Assembly: GCF_000314975.1 (NCBI RefSeq)
Contig: NZ_BAEN01000076.1
Span: 372,001 to 436,000, forward strand
Origin: Aliiglaciecola lipolytica E3
GTDB taxonomy: Bacteria > Pseudomonadota > Gammaproteobacteria > Enterobacterales > Alteromonadaceae
Reading direction: 5' to 3'
Length of the DNA: 64,000 bases
The position numbers were made by a program, and so were the translations under genes. This document shows positions 1 through 9,561 of this stretch, one piece after another (within the stretch, counting starts at the first letter, position 1; each line of letters starts with the position of its first letter). The notes beneath the pieces are model-generated. The model did no database searches, was not told the DNA's origin, and saw only the letters and a list, made by a program, of their open reading frames with translations.

Positions 1-845
1 GCAATGCCGACATAATTGATAGTTTTGAAACTTCAAACTCCCAAAACAAACAACTAGCTCACGCTTTGTACTCAGAATTGACGGGTGAAGAGTCTAGATT
101 AGATAAACTACTTAAGTTTAACCAACGCTTCCCTGGCAATCCTATCGCGCTAGAACAAATGTTAGGGCTATGTACCGAGGTTAAAGATCATCCAAGTTGC
201 AATCAAGAGCTCGTGCAGCAAGCTATTTCTGTGGACGGACAAAATGCAGCTATGTGGTTTGCAATAGCGAGTTTTTATGCAAGCAAGGATGATCCTGAAA
301 AGATCAAACATGCGTTTCGTCAGATCATATCCGCACCTCTATATCAGGAAAGTTTCGCTGACTATATAGAGCTTTATATCGATTCCTTGCAGGGCCGTCC
401 AAATGAAGATTTTTCTACCAATGCACTTTCTGCTCTAGGTGTGGTTGCTGCTCAACCCAGCTTTTTCAATATCATTTCAAAATTGTGTACAGAAAAACCT
501 GAAGTAGATGAAGAGTTTTCGCTATTGTGTTTATCACTAGGAGAAACTATGGAATCACGAGGTAAAACCAATATTACCCAAATGATTGGTAGTGCTTATC
601 AGGAGTATATATTTGAGCTAGAAGGGAATGACGCGGCAGTACAAGAGTTAGAAAAAAAACGTAAACAAAACAACGTTCCTATCAGTTTATTTAATCAAGC
701 GACAAATTTAGCGTTATTCGATCAACGCCTTTTTCGTAGTTGGTTGAACAATGTCCGCAATTTGGGTGAACATGAAGCGGCTCAGCTAATTGTAGAGGAA
801 GCAATAACGCTATCAAAAAATCCGTTTTATCAACCATGTCCGTAG
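1..845 (+). CDS. Hypothetical helical-repeat protein, 5' end outside window
   Basis: The reading frame is open from the left edge with no stop before 843-845, so this is the C-terminal 280 or so residues of a longer protein. The TTG at 66 is probably not the real start. The visible part is soluble, acidic and helix-rich, with TPR/Sel1-like alternation of small and aromatic residues (for example around WFAIASFYASKDDPEKI). It has no signal peptide or membrane segment in the visible portion. Scattered cysteines show no metal-binding spacing. I do not recognise a family; a TPR-type scaffold is an inference from composition. The neighbouring TetR gene converges on it, so it is not in an operon with anything downstream. 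Confidence 0.6.
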   Translation, partial: NADIIDSFETSNSQNKQLAHALYSELTGEESRLDKLLKFNQRFPGNPIALEQMLGLCTEVKDHPSCNQELVQQAISVDGQNAAMWFAIASFYASKDDPEKIKHAFRQIISAPLYQESFADYIELYIDSLQGRPNEDFSTNALSALGVVAAQPSFFNIISKLCTEKPEVDEEFSLLCLSLGETMESRGKTNITQMIGSAYQEYIFELEGNDAAVQELEKKRKQNNVPISLFNQATNLALFDQRLFRSWLNNVRNLGEHEAAQLIVEEAITLSKNPFYQPCP

Positions 846-889
846 CGCATTTATTGTAACTAAAACGATTGTTTTTAAACGAGCTTGCA

Positions 890-1465
890 TTAGCCGTCTT
901 TTACCATACTCAAGGCTAGTGTTCTGCAGGCAGCAAATTCTTGCGTGTCTTGTGAAACTCTGGATGCCAACAAACCTCCTTGCAGCAGCGCAAAAACAAT
1001 TGTAGCCAATTCGAATGCAGATTTTTCGGTCGTCGCGAACTCGTTTAAATTGCGACCTTTTTGAATAATGTCTGCTAGAGATTGTTTATGTAATAAGTAT
1101 AACGCTTGTACTTTCGTTTTAATGATATCTGGCACAGCATCCCAGCTTGCGGCAAAACTTGCACCGGGACACAGCTTTTGCGCTGCTCCAATATGATCAG
1201 CAAACCAGTTGGTATAAACATGTAGCTGCTTGGCTATGGGCTCATCTTCAATCTCAGCTAAACTTTGTTGCAGAAGCGTCATGGCACGATCGATTATTGC
1301 TTCGGCTAGCTCTTGTTTGCTCTCAAAATGGTAATAGACACTGCCTTTTTTAATCCCAACTCCCTGCGCTAAGGTTTGAAATGAAACGCTTGAAAACGAC
1401 TTGGTTTGCAGTATTTCCTGCGCCAAATCGATTAAGGCCGTTTTAGTGGGATTAATGCTATTCAT
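890..1465 (-). CDS. TetR/AcrR family transcriptional regulator
   Basis: 191 residues, typical for TetR repressors. The N-terminal helix-turn-helix (about residues 8-55) shows the family signature: a helix with LAQEIL, then SVSFQTLAQGVGIKKGSVYYHF and ESKQELAEAI. The rest is the variable ligand-binding/dimerisation domain, so the inducer cannot be read. The nearest candidate target is the small membrane protein gene upstream on the same strand (1581-2099), 115 bp away. Autoregulation is likely for the family but I saw no clear palindromic operator in the gap. Confidence 0.9.
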   Translation of the reverse strand: MNSINPTKTALIDLAQEILQTKSFSSVSFQTLAQGVGIKKGSVYYHFESKQELAEAIIDRAMTLLQQSLAEIEDEPIAKQLHVYTNWFADHIGAAQKLCPGASFAASWDAVPDIIKTKVQALYLLHKQSLADIIQKGRNLNEFATTEKSAFELATIVFALLQGGLLASRVSQDTQEFAACRTLALSMVKDG

Positions 1466-1580
1466 TTAACTACCTTAGTTAAGATTATTATTCAGTTCAA
1501 TTACGTTCGATGGAAATGTAGCGCTTTTCTACACTTTTAGATACATATTGCTAGTTATGTTGGCTATTTCTCAAAGATAT

Positions 1581-2099
1581 TCACTGCGCTGCTGTTCGCT
1601 CTTTGAGTAAGGTAAACGTATATACATAGCCATAAACACCAGTAAAAAATATACTAGGAGCGACGGTAAGCCAAAGGTTCGGTGTTTGATTGAGCCAGTT
1701 AACGCCTATCGCGATAGAAGCTTGTACTATTAAAGGTAAAATTGGCGCTAGCAGTGTTCCGGGGATAACTGCGCCGCTCGCTTTTTTAGCTGATAAGTTA
1801 AGTGCAGCATTGAAGGTTCTGAAAATTGCGATATTTTGTGTGGTTTTTGAATGAACAGAGCAAATGATAGGCACAACAAAAAACAGTGAAATAGAGTGTT
1901 GACCGTATTTTTGTACTGACTTTTCCAATGCAAAAGTGAACAAAAGTGTGATTGTGGCACTTAAAGAGCCTTGTACAAGTGCTGAGCGCAATACTAATTC
2001 AGTGTCTTCTGAAACCATATCGTTTGCCCAATATGTCCAGGCGAAATAGAAGATGAAAGAAATTAAAGCCGACCAAAATAGGCGCACTTTGGATGACAT
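1581..2099 (-). CDS. Small multi-pass inner-membrane protein, unknown function
   Basis: 172 residues with about four hydrophobic segments (near residues 8-25, 42-60, 68-82 and 115-165, the last probably two helices), so an inner-membrane protein. No transporter or enzyme signature is recognisable. It lies just upstream of the TetR gene on the same strand and could be co-transcribed with it, a common arrangement for a regulator and its membrane target. It is divergent from tpx. Function unknown. Confidence 0.6.
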   Translation of the reverse strand: MSSKVRLFWSALISFIFYFAWTYWANDMVSEDTELVLRSALVQGSLSATITLLFTFALEKSVQKYGQHSISLFFVVPIICSVHSKTTQNIAIFRTFNAALNLSAKKASGAVIPGTLLAPILPLIVQASIAIGVNWLNQTPNLWLTVAPSIFFTGVYGYVYTFTLLKERTAAQ

Positions 2100-2248
2100 G
2101 GGAATCCTTATTTTGCTTTTGTCGTCAATTAGATATATTGATTAGACCTAAATTATCAGAATTCAATTTCAACCCGATGATCTTTTCGGTCGATTGATGA
2201 CTATACTGTAGACTACATTAAATTATACCCTTAAAAATGGAGAGCTAG

Positions 2249-2743
2249 ATGGCAACTGTTACGTTACAAGGTAATTCTTTTGAAACTGTTGGTGAACTGC
2301 CGAAAGTAGGAAGTAAAGCACCTGATTTTGATTTGGTGAAAGTTGATTTATCAGCGGTAAAATTAGCTGATTTCGAAGGCAGCAGAGTAATTTTAAATAT
2401 TTTCCCTTCAGTGGACACTGGAACCTGTGCGACCTCAGTACGCAAATTTAATCAAGAAGCAACTGGTTTGGATAATACCAAAGTACTTTGTGTTTCAGCT
2501 GACTTGCCTTTTGCTGCGGCACGTTTCTGTGGTGCAGAAGGTATTGAAAATGTCACTACCGGTTCGAGCTTTCGTGCCAGCTTTGGTGACGACTATGGGG
2601 TGGCAATCAAAACTGGTCCATTAGCAGGCTTATTGTCACGCTCAGTCGTTGTGCTAGATACCGATGGTACGGTTTTGTTTACTCAACAAGTTGCTGAAAC
2701 AGTGGACGAGCCCGATTACGATGCAGCATTGGCAGTATTATAA
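2249..2743 (+). CDS. tpx: Thiol peroxidase, atypical 2-Cys peroxiredoxin
   Basis: 164 residues, close to the usual 165-168. Tpx reduces hydrogen peroxide and alkyl hydroperoxides using thioredoxin. The peroxidatic cysteine is Cys60 in the motif [13 protein letters not shown] and the resolving cysteine is Cys94 in ARFCGAEGI, the expected spacing for Tpx. The start ATG has a good ribosome-binding site (GGAGAG, 5 nt upstream). The gene is monocistronic: it has its own 150-bp leader and is followed by a hairpin at 2795-2820. No signal peptide, so it follows the cytoplasmic form. Confidence 0.96.
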   Translation: MATVTLQGNSFETVGELPKVGSKAPDFDLVKVDLSAVKLADFEGSRVILNIFPSVDTGTCATSVRKFNQEATGLDNTKVLCVSADLPFAAARFCGAEGIENVTTGSSFRASFGDDYGVAIKTGPLAGLLSRSVVVLDTDGTVLFTQQVAETVDEPDYDAALAVL

Positions 2744-2794
2744 TTAGCCTATCGATTGTCTGACGTGTATAAATTGCGTTAGGTTATACTTGAT

Positions 2795-2823
2795 AGTCCC
2801 TTCTGTTAAAGGAAGGGACTTTG
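2795..2823 (+). terminator. Hairpin after tpx, probable terminator
   Basis: A perfect 9-bp stem, AGTCCCTTC at 2795-2803 pairing with GAAGGGACT at 2812-2820, has an 8-nt loop and is followed by TT. The T tract is short, so termination may be partial. It lies 52 bp after the tpx stop. Confidence 0.6.
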
Positions 2824-2836
2824 TCATAATTAATAG

Positions 2837-2986
2837 CTCAAACAACAACATGTAAATCGATTAGACTCAAAGCTAAATACGTTAGAATTACCTAATAAAG
2901 GCTATATGGTCGATATGGTTCAAACGCCTGATGAAATCATCGTCAGCCTTTCAGAACGATTGCTTAACCACAAATATGAGAATTGA
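2837..2986 (+). pseudogene. Short protein-like frame before the alginate lyase, possible gene remnant
   Basis: The frame is open from 2837 to a stop at 2984-2986 and reads as plausible protein sequence (about 49 residues, ending SLSERLLNHKYEN). It has no convincing start with a ribosome-binding site; the first ATG is at 2906. The stop lies 2 bp before the ATG of the PL7 gene. It may be the tail of a decayed upstream gene or a short translated leader. No family recognised. Confidence 0.22.
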
Positions 2987-2988
2987 TC

Positions 2989-4074
2989 ATGAATTTCAAT
3001 AAAACATTGCTTCCCATAACAGCAACGGTCTTTGCTACTTTGGCATTATATGGATGTATCTCTAATGGTGATAAAGCGAAACAAGAAGCTTTAGTGCCAG
3101 CGGATAAATTCGATCTAAGTTTATGGAAAATGACTATCCCGACAGATAAAAATAATGATGGCAAGGTCGATTCGATCAGTGTTAAAGATATGCAAAATTT
3201 CCAACATCCTGACTATTTTTATTTGAATGATGAAGGACATATGGTTTTTGCGTCACCGAACCGAGCGTTTACCACGCCTAACTCTAGTAATACCCGAAGT
3301 GAGTTGCATCAGGTGATTGGTGGAGTTAATGGAAAGGATAGTGAGTATGTGCGTAATTTCTCACTGAAAGCGAATAAAAGAGCAAATAAATTCACACAAA
3401 TTGGTGGCAATTTGCAGGCTACCCTTGCGGTAAATCATGTTGCCAAACGCGCAACATATCCAAATAAAGAACCGGCCTTTTCGGTTGTGGTGGGACAGAT
3501 TCACGCAACTAAAGATAGCAAGCTGGTTGCTGAGGGCGAAGGTTATGGTTTGGGTAATGAACCTCTTAAAATCTTCTATAAAAAATGGCCACAACATGAC
3601 TACGGTTCAGTTTTTTGGAATTATGAACGCAACTTAGAAAAAGAAGATCCAGCCAGAAAAGACATCAGCTATTTAGTTTGGGGGAAACTTTGGGATGAGT
3701 CTGCAGATCCCGGTGAACAAGGTATCGCTTTAGATGAAAGTTTCAGCTACGAAGTTAATGTATATGAAAATATCATGTACCTTACTTTTACCAATGAACG
3801 CCTTGGAACGGTTAACTATGAAATAAACTTGGCTAATAATGTGGATGCTGCTGGGGTTGTAGACGAACACGATCATCCAAATGGTTATGCTGGCGATGCT
3901 CACTTTTTTAAAGCGGGTGCTTATGACCAGTGCAGTATTAAAGATGCACCAGGGATGTGGTATCCGAAGTGTTTAGGGACTGGAGATTGGGCCACAGATA
4001 AAGCAAATGGAGACTACGTTCAGGTAACTTTTTCACGCTTGGTGACAGGTCCTGCTATAAAACCTAAACAATAA
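2989..4074 (+). CDS. Polysaccharide lyase family 7 (alginate lyase) lipoprotein
   Basis: Cleaves alginate by beta-elimination. The three PL7 signature regions are present in order: NTRSELHQ (the R-S/T-E-L motif), VVVGQIHA (the catalytic QIH strand) and HFFKAGAYDQC (the YFKAGxYxQ-type motif). QIH rather than QVH usually goes with activity on guluronate-containing blocks. The N-terminus is a lipoprotein signal with lipobox LALYGC, so the enzyme is probably anchored in the outer membrane. A slightly earlier TTG is possible but the ATG gives the better signal peptide. The gene stands alone with a bidirectional terminator after it, so it is not inside a polysaccharide-utilisation locus here. It indicates a brown-algal substrate. 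Confidence 0.92.
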   Translation: MNFNKTLLPITATVFATLALYGCISNGDKAKQEALVPADKFDLSLWKMTIPTDKNNDGKVDSISVKDMQNFQHPDYFYLNDEGHMVFASPNRAFTTPNSSNTRSELHQVIGGVNGKDSEYVRNFSLKANKRANKFTQIGGNLQATLAVNHVAKRATYPNKEPAFSVVVGQIHATKDSKLVAEGEGYGLGNEPLKIFYKKWPQHDYGSVFWNYERNLEKEDPARKDISYLVWGKLWDESADPGEQGIALDESFSYEVNVYENIMYLTFTNERLGTVNYEINLANNVDAAGVVDEHDHPNGYAGDAHFFKAGAYDQCSIKDAPGMWYPKCLGTGDWATDKANGDYVQVTFSRLVTGPAIKPKQ

Positions 4075-4159
4075 GTTAATTGTAAAGCTGCTATTCTCTG
4101 CTAATTTTTCGGATGAATACAGCCAATAACTTCTGCTTAAAAAAGCGAAGTTTCAAAAT

Positions 4160-4189
4160 AAAAAAGACGTCCTGTGTGACGTCTTTTTT
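4160..4189. terminator. Bidirectional terminator between alginate lyase and rpoS
   Basis: A 12-bp stem, AAAAAAGACGTC at 4160-4171 pairing with GACGTCTTTTTT at 4178-4189, has the loop CTGTGT. A-tract and T-tract flank the GC core, so it can serve both convergent genes. It lies 15 bp from the rpoS stop. Confidence 0.85.
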
Positions 4190-4204
4190 AAATTGGTCGA
4201 GTGT

Positions 4205-5191
4205 TTAATCTTCTTTATTAAACAAGGCTTCGAGATTCAACCCTTGATGACCTAACATATCACGAAGACGTCTTAACGCTTCGACCTGTATTTGTCTCAC
4301 TCTTTCTCTTGTAAGACCAATCTCAGCGCCCACATCTTCTAATGTCGAAGGCTCATAGCCCATCAAACCAAAGCGTCTGGCTAATACTTCACGTTGTTTT
4401 GGGTTTAACTCTTCTAACCAACGAATAATGCTGCATTTTATGTCTTTGTCTTGCAGGTCTTCTTCTGGTCCATAGCCTTTTTCATCGGCAATAATATCTA
4501 ACAAAGCTTTGTCATTATCACTACCAATTGGGGTATCAACAGAGGTAATTCTCTCATTCAGACGCAGCATTTTGGTCACATCTTCAACTGGCTTATCTAG
4601 TGACTCTGCGATTTCTTCTGCTGTTGGCTCATGATCTAACTTTTGTGCGAGCTCACGAGAGGCTCTTAGATACACATTCAATTCTTTAACTACGTGAATG
4701 GGCAGACGAATAGTTCTGGTTTGGTTCATGATTGCTCTTTCGATGGTTTGTCTAATCCACCAAGTAGCATAAGTTGAGAAACGGAAACCACGTTCAGGGT
4801 CGAACTTTTCTACCGCTCTAATCAATCCCAAATTACCTTCTTCAATAAGATCAAGTAGAGCTAAACCACGATTGTTATAACGTCTGGCAATTTTTACGAC
4901 TAAACGCAGATTACTCACGATCATACGCTTACGTGACGCTTCGTCACCTTTGAGTGCTCTGCGGGCAAAGTAGACTTCTTCTTCGGCAGATAAAAGTGGG
5001 GAAAAACCAATTTCACCCAAGTAAAGTTGCGTGGCGTCCAGGTTTTTTTGGATTTCTTCCTGACCAGCCAGTATTTCTTCCATGGGGTCTTTCTCATCAT
5101 CGGCTTCGATTTCTGCTAATTCCGAATCGATATCTTTTTCGTTTACAACCGGCTCAGCCAAATTTACAACGATGGTATTTTTGTCACCCAT
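4205..5191 (-). CDS. rpoS: RNA polymerase sigma factor RpoS (sigma-38)
   Basis: Stationary-phase and general stress sigma factor, 328 residues (E. coli 330). It has region 1.2 ([19 protein letters not shown]), region 2 ([19 protein letters not shown], then [20 protein letters not shown]), region 3, and region 4 with the helix-turn-helix [21 protein letters not shown] start at the ATG at 5191 because AGGAG lies 8 nt upstream; an in-frame TTG two codons earlier is less likely. It follows nlpD by 69 bp, the classical arrangement in which rpoS is also transcribed from promoters inside nlpD. The N-terminus is acidic and lacks region 1.1, as expected for this sigma. Confidence 0.97.
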   Translation of the reverse strand: MGDKNTIVVNLAEPVVNEKDIDSELAEIEADDEKDPMEEILAGQEEIQKNLDATQLYLGEIGFSPLLSAEEEVYFARRALKGDEASRKRMIVSNLRLVVKIARRYNNRGLALLDLIEEGNLGLIRAVEKFDPERGFRFSTYATWWIRQTIERAIMNQTRTIRLPIHVVKELNVYLRASRELAQKLDHEPTAEEIAESLDKPVEDVTKMLRLNERITSVDTPIGSDNDKALLDIIADEKGYGPEEDLQDKDIKCSIIRWLEELNPKQREVLARRFGLMGYEPSTLEDVGAEIGLTRERVRQIQVEALRRLRDMLGHQGLNLEALFNKED

Positions 5192-5260
5192 ATACAATTC
5201 TCCTAAAAGATTTTATTTAGTCCTCATTCTCCTGTAAGTATTTCTAATTATTATTTATTG

Positions 5261-6133
5261 TTATTTTCTACTAGGTAGATACTTCAATGGGTCAACAGAC
5301 TTGCCCCTGTACCTAACTTCAAAACGAAGCTTCACTTTATCGGTACCAGTACTTCCCATGGAGGCTATTTTTTGCCCCGCTTTAATCCACTGTTGTTCTT
5401 TTACGAAGACAGCGTCGTTGTGCGCATAAGCACTCAAAAAAGATTCAGAATGCTTTATTATGATCAACTGACCATAACCCCTCAAAGCGTTTCCCGTGTA
5501 CACAACCTTTCCGTCGGCGGCGGCAACAATAGGGTTGCCTTTAGTGCCTTGGATTTCTACACCTTTACTACCTTGCTCTGAAAGTGAAAATCTTGTCGTT
5601 AACTTACCTTTTGCAGGCCATGTCCATTTTTCTATTCTACTAGGGAATTCAATGGTTTCTGACCGCTTGTCACCCGTGTTAACAACTTTGTTACTTTTAC
5701 CATACGCCTGCTTTTGCGACCGGTCAACTGTCCTGTTTGTTTTTGTTTTTGTGGTCTGACCAGGTGAGTTAATCACCCTTTTATTTGGTTGCTCTATTAA
5801 GGCATCTAAGACTAATTCTTGTCCAGGAAAAATTGCGTAAGGCTGGCGAATATTATTTAGGGCTGCAATATCACGATAATCATTACCTGAAAGCCAGGCT
5901 ATCGAAAATAAGGTGTCACCTTTTTGGACTATGTATTTGTCGCCAGCGAAACTATCTTTCTCAAAGTCTCGAAAATCTTTACCTTGGTATAATTCGACCA
6001 CAGGGGCAGGAGCCGAACGGCTTGTACAGGCCGATAGTGCGTGACTAGCAATAATGATTATGACAATAAGGCGTACGGCAGCATGAGACTCAAGCTCAGA
6101 AAAGGGGGTCCATAAAGCTGCTGGCAATTTCAT
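5261..6133 (-). CDS. nlpD: NlpD-like murein hydrolase activator lipoprotein
   Basis: 290 residues. NlpD activates the amidase AmiC during septal peptidoglycan splitting. A hydrophobic N-terminal segment ends in the lipobox HALSAC. A LysM domain follows (about 68-112, YIVQKGDTLFSIAWLSG), then a low-complexity linker, then an M23/LytM domain (about 185-285). The LytM domain is degenerate: the HxxxD position reads GVEIQ and the HxH position reads LRFEVR, so it should not hydrolyse murein itself, as known for NlpD. It sits 5 bp after the DUF368 gene and just before rpoS. No strong ribosome-binding site is visible, which suggests coupling to the preceding gene. Confidence 0.93.
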   Translation of the reverse strand: MKLPAALWTPFSELESHAAVRLIVIIIIASHALSACTSRSAPAPVVELYQGKDFRDFEKDSFAGDKYIVQKGDTLFSIAWLSGNDYRDIAALNNIRQPYAIFPGQELVLDALIEQPNKRVINSPGQTTKTKTNRTVDRSQKQAYGKSNKVVNTGDKRSETIEFPSRIEKWTWPAKGKLTTRFSLSEQGSKGVEIQGTKGNPIVAAADGKVVYTGNALRGYGQLIIIKHSESFLSAYAHNDAVFVKEQQWIKAGQKIASMGSTGTDKVKLRFEVRYRGKSVDPLKYLPSRK

Positions 6134-6138
6134 TTAAT

Positions 6139-7080
6139 CTAATCCGGTTTGTTACCTAGCTTTTCTAATATAACAACCATTAGAACTCCCATAAACATTA
6201 ACGCAATTGCGGGTATTAATTGTGCTGGCGAACCACTACTGGCTTCGAAAGTGGCTGGCAGGACGTTATTTTCTACCAAAGGGACGACTTTACCATGCCT
6301 ATCGACAAAGCTTTCTACCACTAACTTCCAAGGCCAAACCTTATTTAATGAACCCAGCATAAAGCCACCGAGAAGCGCTAACGTTAGGGTTTTATGTTTT
6401 TCGAACATCCAATGTAGCACACGTGAGAATGACAGCAAGCCGACTACACAGCCGAATGCAAATAGCGCTAGTGTACCAAATTGAAAGGATTTCACGGCGT
6501 TAAGGATCGGCGTATACATTCCCAATAATAACAATATGAAACTACCTGAAATCCCCGGCAATATCATTGCACATATAGCGATCATGCCGGACAAGAATAC
6601 TACTAGACTAGTGGGCTCAATACTTGTGGGGGTGATTGTGGTGATAAAAAAGGCCGCTAATGAACCAAACAAAAATGCGCTAATTATCGAAGATGTCCAG
6701 TAATGTATATGGCGAAGTACCGACCAGACTGCCGCTAAAATCAAGCCAAAGAAAAATGACCACAGTAAACTAGGATGTACTTCTAGCAGATAAATGACTA
6801 AATGCGATACCGTGATTACACTTATAAGAATTCCGCCAAAAACACAGGCCAAAAAAGGCCCGTTAATATGCTGCCACGCGGCTTTGATGCCATGCTTAAA
6901 TATTGTTGTTAAGGCTTCAGGACCACATTGCTTTAATGAATAAATTAATTCTTCATAAATACCAGTCATAAAGGCAATTGTGCCACCTGATACACCAGGG
7001 ATAGCATCGGCCGCTCCCATCAATGCACCTTTTAAGCCTAATCCTATAAACTGTTTAGCGTTTCTTTTAATGGGTTCCAC
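6139..7080 (-). CDS. DUF368 family membrane protein
   Basis: 313 residues, polytopic with about eight to nine hydrophobic helices. The family signature ADAIPGVSGGTIAFMTG is near residues 23-40 and a second related glycine motif, AMILPGISGSFILLLLGMY, near 171-190, indicating an internal duplication. DUF368 proteins have been linked to undecaprenyl-phosphate recycling (the PopT group); assignment to that activity here is by family only. It lies between pcm and nlpD in the rpoS cluster, 27 bp after pcm. Confidence 0.9.
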   Translation of the reverse strand: MEPIKRNAKQFIGLGLKGALMGAADAIPGVSGGTIAFMTGIYEELIYSLKQCGPEALTTIFKHGIKAAWQHINGPFLACVFGGILISVITVSHLVIYLLEVHPSLLWSFFFGLILAAVWSVLRHIHYWTSSIISAFLFGSLAAFFITTITPTSIEPTSLVVFLSGMIAICAMILPGISGSFILLLLGMYTPILNAVKSFQFGTLALFAFGCVVGLLSFSRVLHWMFEKHKTLTLALLGGFMLGSLNKVWPWKLVVESFVDRHGKVVPLVENNVLPATFEASSGSPAQLIPAIALMFMGVLMVVILEKLGNKPD

Positions 7081-7107
7081 TATTCAAATTCCAATTTTAA
7101 TAAGGCC

Positions 7108-7746
7108 TTATATAATATCTCCGGCCACTAATGGGACAAATCGCACTGATTCCACGATAGTTGAGTTAAATTCATCTCCATTGCGTATAACACAATGAAG
7201 CTTTTGATCATTGGTACCTACAGGAATTACCAGCATGCCACCTTCATTTAGCTGTTGGTATAATTCAGTTGGCATATGGCTGGCGGCAGCAGTAACAATG
7301 ATTCCATCAAATGGACCTTTATTCGCCCAGCCTTTCCAACCATCACCGTGTTTCATCGAAACATTGTGTAAATCTAACTGATTCATCCTGCGTTTTGCTT
7401 GAAACTGTAAGGCTTTTATTCGTTCAACACTAAAAACTTTGTCAAAAAGCTGTGCCAAAATAGCAGTTTGATAGCCAGAACCTGTACCAATTTCTAAAAT
7501 TGACTGGTTTTTGGCATCTGAACCTAATAACAGTTCAGTCATTTTAGCCACAATATAGGGTTGCGAGATGGTTTGCCCTTGGCCAATAGGCAGTGCCGTA
7601 TTTTCATATGCTTTATGTTGCAATGCGGCAGGTAAAAATAGCTCTCTTGGAGTAGCTGCGACGGCGTTTAACACTCGCGGGTCACGAATACCTTCTGCTT
7701 GTATCAATTGAGCTAAAGACTGCCCTTTTCTAGTGGCACGTGTCAT
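7108..7746 (-). CDS. pcm: Protein-L-isoaspartate O-methyltransferase
   Basis: 212 residues (E. coli 208). Repairs isomerised aspartyl residues in aged proteins by methylating L-isoaspartate with S-adenosylmethionine. The class I methyltransferase motif [15 protein letters not shown] is near residue 80. The substrate-side segment [19 protein letters not shown] is intact and the later motif [12 protein letters not shown] is present. It is 35 bp downstream of surE, the usual surE-pcm pairing linked to stationary-phase survival. Confidence 0.96.
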   Translation of the reverse strand: MTRATRKGQSLAQLIQAEGIRDPRVLNAVAATPRELFLPAALQHKAYENTALPIGQGQTISQPYIVAKMTELLLGSDAKNQSILEIGTGSGYQTAILAQLFDKVFSVERIKALQFQAKRRMNQLDLHNVSMKHGDGWKGWANKGPFDGIIVTAAASHMPTELYQQLNEGGMLVIPVGTNDQKLHCVIRNGDEFNSTIVESVRFVPLVAGDII

Positions 7747-7781
7747 GTGATTCCTTGTACTTCATCTTATTATTATGATTT

Positions 7782-8534
7782 TTATGTAAGTTTTATATCT
7801 AGCCATTCTTTCATATCGCTAAGACTGTGATATGCCGTCATATCGACACTTAGCGGCGTTACAGAACAGCGATTATGGGCAACTGCATAGAAGTCTGTTC
7901 CTGGTCCCGCGTCTTGTTCTTGGCCTATTGCTCCGTACCAGTAAACTTCATTTCCTTGAGGGTCAGTATCTTTTACCATGCTTTCCGCACGATGGCGACG
8001 ACCTTGGCGTGTCACTTCTACACCGGCTAATTGTTCATAAGGGATATCCGGCACATTGATATTCAGAATTTGATCTGCCGGCAGCGGATGTTTATGCAAA
8101 CGCTGAATAATATCAACAACAACTTTAGCGGCGGTAGCAAAGTGCTTACAGTCATGTCCTGCAAGTGATACCGCAATTGCAGGTAGCCCCATAAACCGCC
8201 CTTCGGTTGCAGCAGCCACTGTGCCTGAATATATAACATCATCCCCTAAATTGGGTCCATGATTAATGCCAGACACGACTAAAGTTGGATCGTTAGGTAA
8301 AAATTGATTTATACCTAAATGCACACAGTCTGAAGGCGTACCATTCACTGCATAAAAACCATTACTTTGCTGTTCGATACGTAGTGGCTTACGAATTGAT
8401 AACGCATTACTAAATGCACTGCAGTTATCTTGAGGGGCTATCACAATCACATCATAGTGCTCACTTAAATGTGCATGTAAGGTTTCTAATCCTTCAGCGA
8501 AATAGCCATCATCGTTACTCAGCAATATTTGCAT
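7782..8534 (-). CDS. surE: 5'/3'-nucleotidase SurE
   Basis: 250 residues (E. coli 253). Metal-dependent nucleoside monophosphate phosphatase and exopolyphosphatase. The N-terminal metal site LLSNDDGYFAEGL, Ser in DNCSAFSNALSI, and VSGINHGPNLGDDVIYSGTV with its metal-binding Asn are all present. The start overlaps the truD stop by 20 bp, indicating translational coupling. Confidence 0.97.
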   Translation of the reverse strand: MQILLSNDDGYFAEGLETLHAHLSEHYDVIVIAPQDNCSAFSNALSIRKPLRIEQQSNGFYAVNGTPSDCVHLGINQFLPNDPTLVVSGINHGPNLGDDVIYSGTVAAATEGRFMGLPAIAVSLAGHDCKHFATAAKVVVDIIQRLHKHPLPADQILNINVPDIPYEQLAGVEVTRQGRRHRAESMVKDTDPQGNEVYWYGAIGQEQDAGPGTDFYAVAHNRCSVTPLSVDMTAYHSLSDMKEWLDIKLT

Positions 8535-9561
8535 GTATTAATTCTCTCAAAACTGATGTCGCAAAGCATCCTGCTGGCAACGAAAATTGGATATTGAGCG
8601 TATTCTCATGTATTTGCCATTCTAAACCTGTTGGTTTTACACTTATGCTACGTCTTTCTTGCTTCAATCCCAAGGATTCCAGAAGATTGCACACATTGGT
8701 ATGACATGCAGCGATGTCTTGCTCAAATTCACGCACAGCATCAATACTGGCCAATTCGCCACTTCCCCACATTGGTGCTGACAATACAATATCATTTTTT
8801 GCTAATCGAGTATGGGTTTCAGGATCTATTTTTTGTGCAATAAAAAAGCTATTGCTACCTGTTAAAATACAAACTTCACCCGGCATAGGGTTGGCATAGA
8901 TATCCCGCTTTATTCGTTGATGAATAAATTCGTTGAACAACCAAGAACGTAATGCTGAAATTGCCATTGAGCGCTTATTGCGATTGCGGATGACTTCACC
9001 ATTTAGCATGCACTGCGCTAGAGTTAAATTTCCACCGGATTGATGATGGCGAGACTCACCAAATCGTTGAGCACCGTAATAATTTGGTACACCATGTTGT
9101 TTAATAAATTCCAATCTTGCAGAGAGTTGTTGTGGCTCAGTTACATCTCGCACCACTAATTCAAAACGATTGCCTTTTAACGCACCGACTCTGAGTTTTT
9201 TATTGTGGCGTTTCGAGGCAAGAATGGTGAGTCCTTCCAATTGCATATTTTGCCAAGCAAACGATTGTTTTCCTGGCGCATGCACGCCAAACCATTGTTG
9301 AGTTTGTGCATGTTTGTCTTTACGACCAGCATAACTAATTGCGCGCAGAGGCAACTGACAAAACTTGGCGATTTGTTCTGCAACAAAAGCGGTATTTAAG
9401 CCTTCTTTTTGCACCCAAAGATGAATATGTTCGCCTTCGCCAGTTAATTCATATCCCAACTCTTCTCGCACTATAAAATCTGCATAACAGGATTTAATTG
9501 TGCCCGTAGAGAGAGGAGGGGATTGCTGATGCAACCAATGTGTAGTGTCTAATTCAATCAT
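8515..9561 (-). CDS. truD: tRNA pseudouridine(13) synthase TruD
   Basis: 348 residues (E. coli 349). Makes pseudouridine 13 in tRNA-Glu. The catalytic aspartate lies in YAGRKDKHAQTQQWFG and the TruD-specific segment VPNYYGAQRFGESRHH is present. The TRUD insertion domain spans the middle. It overlaps both neighbours (ispF stop by 1 bp at its start, surE start by 20 bp at its end), so the cluster is translationally coupled. Confidence 0.96.
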   Translation of the reverse strand: MIELDTTHWLHQQSPPLSTGTIKSCYADFIVREELGYELTGEGEHIHLWVQKEGLNTAFVAEQIAKFCQLPLRAISYAGRKDKHAQTQQWFGVHAPGKQSFAWQNMQLEGLTILASKRHNKKLRVGALKGNRFELVVRDVTEPQQLSARLEFIKQHGVPNYYGAQRFGESRHHQSGGNLTLAQCMLNGEVIRNRNKRSMAISALRSWLFNEFIHQRIKRDIYANPMPGEVCILTGSNSFFIAQKIDPETHTRLAKNDIVLSAPMWGSGELASIDAVREFEQDIAACHTNVCNLLESLGLKQERRSISVKPTGLEWQIHENTLNIQFSLPAGCFATSVLRELIHANIAE

